From contig JAEWSG010000013.1 in assembly GCA_023398495.1 (NCBI GenBank), positions 62,001-126,000 on the forward strand: 64,000 bases of DNA, written 5' to 3'. Below, in pieces: positions 59,880 through 64,000 of the stretch. The stretch comes from Bacillota bacterium. Lineage in GTDB: Bacteria > Bacillota > Clostridia > Acetivibrionales > Acetivibrionaceae. The position numbers and the translations under genes were made by a program. The notes under the pieces are model-generated. The model was given only the letters and a program-made list of their open reading frames with translations, ran no database searches and was not told the origin of the DNA. Position 1 is the stretch's first letter. Every line of letters begins with the position of its first letter.

Positions 59880-59942
59880 AAAAATACCCCTTTCAAAATA
59901 ATTTTAACTGCTTGATTAAAGGACTGAATTAATTATTACATT

Positions 59943-60443
59943 TTACTTGATTTCTTTTACTACAATACGTCTTCCTTCTACTTTTATGACCTTAATTTTT
60001 GTGTCCTTTTGAATATACTCCGATTCTGAAACAACGTCAAGTTTTACACCATCAAAATCTGCTGTTCCTGCTGGGCGTAAAATTGTTACTGCCTTTCCTT
60101 CTTTGCCGAGGAAGAAGTTTAAGTCTTCGGTTCCTTCAAAGCCCTGTTCCTTATTTAAAGAATCGGTCAATACCAGAGTTTTGGATAGTTTACCTTTGGT
60201 GGCGGAGTGAAGCACAAAGGTAAGGGCAATACCTAAAACAGCCAGAATTAAAATTATCAGAATAAATACATCATATGGATTTCTTGCTACCGATATTATT
60301 CCAAGTACAAGCAGTATAGTACCTGTTATACCTGGGGCTCCAAAACCCGGATGAAACATTTCAACTATCACAAGAATAAAGCCAAGTAGAAAGAAGATAG
60401 CTGCATAAAAATCAAAACTGGTAAAAAGTCCTATTAAGTCCAT
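59943..60443 (-). CDS. NfeD-like membrane protein
   Basis: The 166-residue protein has three or so membrane segments ('FFLLGFILVIVEMFHPGFG', 'ILLVLGIISV', 'VFILIILILAVLGIALTF') and a C-terminal OB-fold (about 100-165, 'GKEGKAVTILRPAGTADFDG'). It is the short NfeD form without the serine protease domain, and it partners flotillin in Bacillus (YqeZ/YqfB type). AAAAGGAGG is 8 bases before the ATG. Its position just upstream of floA supports a joint function. Confidence 0.92.
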   Translation of the reverse strand: MDLIGLFTSFDFYAAIFFLLGFILVIVEMFHPGFGAPGITGTILLVLGIISVARNPYDVFILIILILAVLGIALTFVLHSATKGKLSKTLVLTDSLNKEQGFEGTEDLNFFLGKEGKAVTILRPAGTADFDGVKLDVVSESEYIQKDTKIKVIKVEGRRIVVKEIK

Positions 60444-60586
60444 GATAACACCTCCTTTTGGATTGACTATGAAAATTAATGTTTTTATCTATAGGTTAAT
60501 TATATATATGTGAAAAGAAAAATAAAACATGAGTTTTCTGTATTATACACCTTAAGGTCTGAATTGTCACTTTTAATGAATTAAAA

Positions 60587-61456
60587 TCAATTAGCATTTT
60601 CTTTTGGAAATTTAATGTCAAAGGTTGTGTAGTCATTGCTGCTTACAGTGATAAGTCCGTTATACCTTTTAACTATGTTTTTTGTAGTAAAAAGTCCCAT
60701 TCCTTCACCTTTAGAGCCCTTTGTAGTAAAACCGGCTTCAAATATTTTAGGTAAGGCGTTTTGTGGTATAGATGGCCCGTTGTTTCTAATAGAAAAGCCA
60801 AAAGTTTTTAAGTCTTCAAAAATGCTGATTTCCAATAATCTGTTGTCATTAAGTTCCTCCAGGGCATAGATTGAGTTGTCAACAATATTTCCAAGTATAC
60901 GGCACATCTCCCAAGAGGGTACAAGAAAGGCTTCCAAACGCGAAGTAACCTTTAATTCTACTTTAATGTTTCTTTTTTCGCAATCCAGTATCTTTGCCTG
61001 AAGTAGAGCATTAATTGCAGCATTTGTTGTTTTTAAAACTTTGTTGACTTTTTGAATATCGTTATAAACCTGTTCTATATAGTCTGCTGCTTCATTATAT
61101 TCGTGCATTTCCATGAGACTATATACAACCTGCAGATGGTTCATAAAATCGTGCCTTTGTGCTCTGAGGGTTTTGTTTAAATTTTCCACTTGGTTCAGCG
61201 TGTTTTTAAGTACTTCATATTGTGAATCTGAAATAGATAATGCTATGGCGTTTCTGATGGTAATAAAGCTATTTATAAACAGAGTAACAAATATCATGAA
61301 AAAGAACAGGTAGATGACATTAAAACCGGAGTTAATAATATTAAGCTTGTTTGAAACTGCACTGTATGCCAGTACGCCAACAAGTATGATAATATGTATC
61401 ATATTAAGAACAATTATCGATAAGATTGTCTTGTTAATATTCAACTTGTTTTTCAT
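60587..61456 (-). CDS. Membrane sensor histidine kinase (GHKL, Spo0B-type H-box)
   Basis: The 289-residue protein has two membrane segments (about 12-35 and 43-68) and no large outer domain. It carries the H-box 'LRAQRHDFMNHLQVVYSLME' and a GHKL ATPase with N-box 'ILGNIVDNSIYALEEL' and G-boxes 'FEAGFTTKGSKGEGMGL'. It should autophosphorylate and pass phosphate to the LytTR regulator at 57615. The Shine-Dalgarno is weak (GGAG about 14 bases away). NfeD, FloA and the Ser-rich protein lie between kinase and regulator, in the same direction. Confidence 0.9.
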   Translation of the reverse strand: MKNKLNINKTILSIIVLNMIHIIILVGVLAYSAVSNKLNIINSGFNVIYLFFFMIFVTLFINSFITIRNAIALSISDSQYEVLKNTLNQVENLNKTLRAQRHDFMNHLQVVYSLMEMHEYNEAADYIEQVYNDIQKVNKVLKTTNAAINALLQAKILDCEKRNIKVELKVTSRLEAFLVPSWEMCRILGNIVDNSIYALEELNDNRLLEISIFEDLKTFGFSIRNNGPSIPQNALPKIFEAGFTTKGSKGEGMGLFTTKNIVKRYNGLITVSSNDYTTFDIKFPKENAN

Positions 61457-61741
61457 ATTCTAAGTAATTGCTCCAAATTTTTATTTTTTTAAGGATATAT
61501 AAATTTAACTTTAATGTTCGTTATCTATAGTTATATTATAAATTATTATTAAAGATATTACAAAAGGTAAATGAAAAATATGGTGCACGAAGTTAAATAC
61601 ACCCACCAAAATATTAGTCATTATTATATATATTTTATTTTTATTGCTATACTGTTACATTCTTTGCTATTATATAATGTATTGAAGAGGATATTTTTAC
61701 AGGAATAATAATATTTATTATGATGTTGGATACGTTATATC

Positions 61742-61800
61742 TTATTGGGCTGTAACTATAAATTTTGACTAATGAAATTTTTTTTGAAACACCTTAATAA
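61742..61800 (+). repeat. Second copy of the 24517 repeat, upstream of yqeG
   Basis: TTATTGGGCTGTAACTATAA through TTTTTTGAAACACCTTAATA repeats 24517-24570 with few changes. It ends 18 bases before the yqeG start. The rest of the 361-base gap between the kinase gene and yqeG is AT-rich with no feature I can support. Confidence 0.65.
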
Positions 61801-61817
61801 AAGTTTAGGAGGAAAAG

Positions 61818-62330
61818 ATGATAGAAAAATTTTATCCAAGGCTTAAAGTAGATAAAGTTCAGGATATTGAACTTAATGAGCTTATTAAAAATAATATTAA
61901 AGGACTTATACTTGATATCGATAATACGCTTGTACCGGAGCACGTAGCTGAGGCTGACCAGAATGCGGTAGGATGGATTGAAAGAGTAAAAAAAGCCGGT
62001 TTGAAAGTGTGCATAGTTTCTAATGCCTCAGAAAAAAGAGTAATTAAATTTAATGAAAAACTCAAGGTGGATGCAATTCACAGAGCTTCAAAGCCAAGCA
62101 GCAAGGCTTTTATGAGAGCAGCAAGGCTTATGGATATAAAACCTGAAGAAACTGCTGTTATAGGTGATCAGATTTTTACCGATATATTTGGTGGAAACAG
62201 AGTTAGTATGTTTACAGTTCTTGTAAAACCAATAGACAAAAGGGAAGTGATTTTCGTCAGAGCCAAGAGAATCGCAGAGAAGTATGTACTTACGAGGCAT
62301 GAAAAGTCCCTATTAAAATCAAAAAAATAG
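61818..62330 (+). CDS. YqeG-family HAD IIIA-type phosphatase
   Basis: The 170-residue protein is a small HAD hydrolase with motif I 'GLILDIDNTLVPEHVAEAD', motif II in 'KVCIVSNASEKRV', Lys in 'ASKPSSKAFMRAARLM' and motif IV 'AVIGDQIFTDIFGGNRV'. It belongs to the YqeG/PGP-phosphatase-like group; related proteins act on phosphatidylglycerophosphate, but the bacterial substrate is not settled. TTAGGAGGAAAAG precedes the ATG. It is 11 bases before aroE, as is common in Firmicutes. Confidence 0.92.
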   Translation: MIEKFYPRLKVDKVQDIELNELIKNNIKGLILDIDNTLVPEHVAEADQNAVGWIERVKKAGLKVCIVSNASEKRVIKFNEKLKVDAIHRASKPSSKAFMRAARLMDIKPEETAVIGDQIFTDIFGGNRVSMFTVLVKPIDKREVIFVRAKRIAEKYVLTRHEKSLLKSKK

Positions 62331-62341
62331 ATGGAGGTATT

Positions 62342-63226
62342 ATGGATATTGATTTCAGTGTTACAGGTAAGACAAGGCTTCTGGGTTTAATCGGAAATCC
62401 TGTTGAACATTCTATTTCACCGCAGCTTCATAATTCGTTAAGTATGCTAAAGGGGTTAGACTTTATTTATGTACCTTTAAAAGTTGGGAAAGAAAATCTT
62501 GAAGTTGTTGTAAAAGCCCTTAAGGCTATTGATTTTGTCGGGTTTAATGTAACCATACCGTATAAGAGGGAGGTTATGAAGTTTATTGACGACAATACAA
62601 AAGAGGCTATTCTTATGGGAGCGGTGAATACGGTTAAGAAAATCGAAGGAAGACTCTATGGTTATAATACAGATGGGGAAGGTTTCCTGAGGGCATTTAA
62701 AGAGGCAGCAGGGATGGGGTTTAAAGGTAAAAAGGTAGTTATGATAGGAGCAGGTGGAGTGGCAAGGCCAATAGCTGTGAAGATTGCTATGGACGGAGCT
62801 GAGAAAATCAGCATTGTAAACCGAACAACTCAAAAGTCTGTTGAGCTTGCTGAGGTGGTTAATGAGAATATTACTGAAATTGTTCAGGTATACAACTTTG
62901 AAGATAAAACGTTGAAAATGGCATTTGAAGAAAGTGATGTAATAATAAATACTACATCGGTTGGAATGAGTCCGGATATTGATAAGTCACCGGTTGAGAA
63001 TGCCGATTACTTCAGGAGTGGTCAGATAGTATATGATGTTGTTTATAACCCGTCAAAAACAAAATTCCTTGCAGATGCAGAAAGCAGAGGGTGTAAACCA
63101 ATTGGTGGATTGGGAATGCTTTTTTATCAAGGAATAAATGCGTATGAAATCTGGACCGGAGTTAAATTTTCTGAAGAGAACTTAAAAGATATCTACAAAT
63201 CCTTCGTTAAGATCATAAAAAGTTAG
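62342..63226 (+). CDS. aroE: Shikimate dehydrogenase
   Basis: AroE (294 residues) reduces 3-dehydroshikimate to shikimate with NADPH. Visible are the substrate site 'GNPVEHSISPQLHNS', the catalytic Lys in 'NVTIPYKREVM', Asp in 'YNTDGEGFLRAF', and the Rossmann loop 'VMIGAGGVARPIAVKIA'. ATGGAGG is 7 bases before the start. It belongs to the same pathway as aroF at 10.7 kb, but no T-box is seen upstream of yqeG-aroE. Confidence 0.96.
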   Translation: MDIDFSVTGKTRLLGLIGNPVEHSISPQLHNSLSMLKGLDFIYVPLKVGKENLEVVVKALKAIDFVGFNVTIPYKREVMKFIDDNTKEAILMGAVNTVKKIEGRLYGYNTDGEGFLRAFKEAAGMGFKGKKVVMIGAGGVARPIAVKIAMDGAEKISIVNRTTQKSVELAEVVNENITEIVQVYNFEDKTLKMAFEESDVIINTTSVGMSPDIDKSPVENADYFRSGQIVYDVVYNPSKTKFLADAESRGCKPIGGLGMLFYQGINAYEIWTGVKFSEENLKDIYKSFVKIIKS

Positions 63227-63313
63227 CAATGTATATAAACAAAAAATGTAGTATTAAGTAAATACGGATTGGCTCCGATATATTAATATGGATAATGAAC
63301 ATGACATATCAAA

Positions 63314-63330
63314 AGCGGAAGCTGCAATCA
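63314..63330 (+). repeat. 17-base recurrent motif, copy 3
   Basis: AGCGGAAGCTGCAATCA lies 61 bases before the pilB-like start and is identical to the copy at 33330. Confidence 0.5.
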
Positions 63331-63390
63331 GGATTTTTCGTTATTCAGAGTATAAACTTAATTTTTTGCTGTACCTAAAAGGTGGATACT

Positions 63391-64000
63391 ATGAAAAAGC
63401 AGATAAGAAAAAGACTGGGGGACCTTTTGCTTGAAGTTGGTCTTATTACTGCAGAGCAATTAGAAAATGCACTTAAGGTTCAGAAGACTACAGGTAAAAA
63501 ATTAGGTGAAGTTCTTATCTCAGAAGGGGCTGTTACTCAGGAAAATATTATTGAAGTTCTTGAGTTTCAGTTGGGTATTCCTCATGTTGATCTTGAAAAA
63601 TATACCATTAACCCTGCTGCATGTTTATTGATTCCGGAAGGTCTTGCAAGAAGGTATGAGCTTATTCCCATCTCTCAGCAAAACGGAATGCTTACAGTGG
63701 CGATGAGTGATCCTTTAAATGTTTTTGCAATTGATGATGTGACAATATATTCAGCGATGGAAGTCCAGCCTGTTATTGCATCTTCAGCCGAAATAATCAG
63801 TGCGATTGGAAAATATTATGGTAAGCAGCATGCATTAAGAGCGGTGGAAGAGTTTAAAAAGGAAAATGAATCGTCATTAAAAATAAATGATAGCACTGAA
63901 GGTCAGTTTAATGATGATGTTAATAATGCTCCTGCTGTTAAGCTGGTTAATTCTATAATTGAACAGGCAGTAAGAAGCAGGGCTAGTGATATACATATAG
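63391..64000 (+). CDS. pilB: Type IV pilus / type II secretion assembly ATPase, N-terminal part
   Basis: The gene runs off the window end after 203 codons. The visible part is a GspE/PilB N-terminal (MshEN) domain: 'RLGDLLLEVGLITAEQLENA' and 'KLGEVLISEGAVTQENIIEV' are the paired motifs that bind cyclic-di-GMP in this family. The next region, 'LIPEGLARRYELIPIS', leads to 'LVNSIIEQAVRSRASDIHI', the start of the ATPase core. AAAGGTGGA is just before the ATG. The catalytic P-loop would lie outside the window. PilB is favoured over GspE because cellulolytic clostridia carry type IV pili, which is inference. Confidence 0.9.
   Translation, partial: MKKQIRKRLGDLLLEVGLITAEQLENALKVQKTTGKKLGEVLISEGAVTQENIIEVLEFQLGIPHVDLEKYTINPAACLLIPEGLARRYELIPISQQNGMLTVAMSDPLNVFAIDDVTIYSAMEVQPVIASSAEIISAIGKYYGKQHALRAVEEFKKENESSLKINDSTEGQFNDDVNNAPAVKLVNSIIEQAVRSRASDIHI

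Noticed and set aside
1..64000. CRISPR arrays, tRNA or rRNA genes, prophage
   Set aside because: No regularly spaced direct repeats, cloverleaf sequences, rRNA sequence or phage genes were seen on either strand.

Overview
The window reads as low-GC Firmicutes DNA from a cellulosome-producing clostridium of the Clostridium thermocellum / Acetivibrio (Hungateiclostridium) type. The evidence is four secreted plant-cell-wall enzymes plus one double pectate lyase, all carrying type I dockerin repeats, a SigI/RsgI pair, a four-subunit 2-oxoacid:ferredoxin oxidoreductase, and type III glutamine synthetase. The species cannot be fixed from the sequence alone.

1-9.7 kb is a uronic-acid catabolic island: tagaturonate reductase, altronate dehydratase, KduI, KduD, KDPG aldolase and KDG kinase on the plus strand, uronate isomerase converging on them, and two AraC-type regulators, one cut by the window edge. 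Together they take galacturonate, and the unsaturated uronate released by pectate lyases, through KDG to pyruvate and glyceraldehyde-3-phosphate. The matching depolymerase is a PL1-dockerin-CBM-PL9 protein at 33.6 kb. 9.9-12.1 kb holds a small membrane protein, a MITE-like element and DAHP synthase (aroF) under a T-box leader. 12.2-22.5 kb is the cellulosomal cluster: a stalk-domain protein, a GH11 xylanase, two tandem GH9-CBM3c enzymes, and a divergent third GH9.

22.7-27.6 kb contains cheW, ychF, a GT-C type membrane glycosyltransferase and a DEAD-box helicase. 28-32.8 kb is a trpEGDCF operon without trpBA. Its leader has an intrinsic terminator and two clusters of regularly spaced GAG/TAG triplets, and a further GAG cluster overlaps the trpD ribosome binding site. 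Both look like binding sites for the TRAP attenuation protein. 36.7-44.3 kb carries a membrane acyltransferase, a Pls/PosA-type single-module membrane NRPS whose specificity code reads like lysine, and sigI-rsgI. 44.4-55.8 kb has a lipid-anchored or membrane-anchored hydrolase, housekeeping genes, a PilZ protein, korDABC, glnN behind a leader with very long palindromes, and a ymaF-like gene. 56-61.5 kb (minus strand) has an LCP protein, then a group of sensor kinase, NfeD, flotillin FloA, a serine-rich small protein and a LytTR response regulator. The window ends with yqeG, aroE and the 5' part of a pilB/gspE ATPase.

Several families of short dispersed repeats lie between genes. The main one is a 93-bp element of two stem-loops with three complete copies, one diverged copy and several partial ones. 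A second set carries MITE-like ends, and a 17-base motif occurs three times. No tRNA, rRNA, CRISPR array or intact transposase gene was seen.
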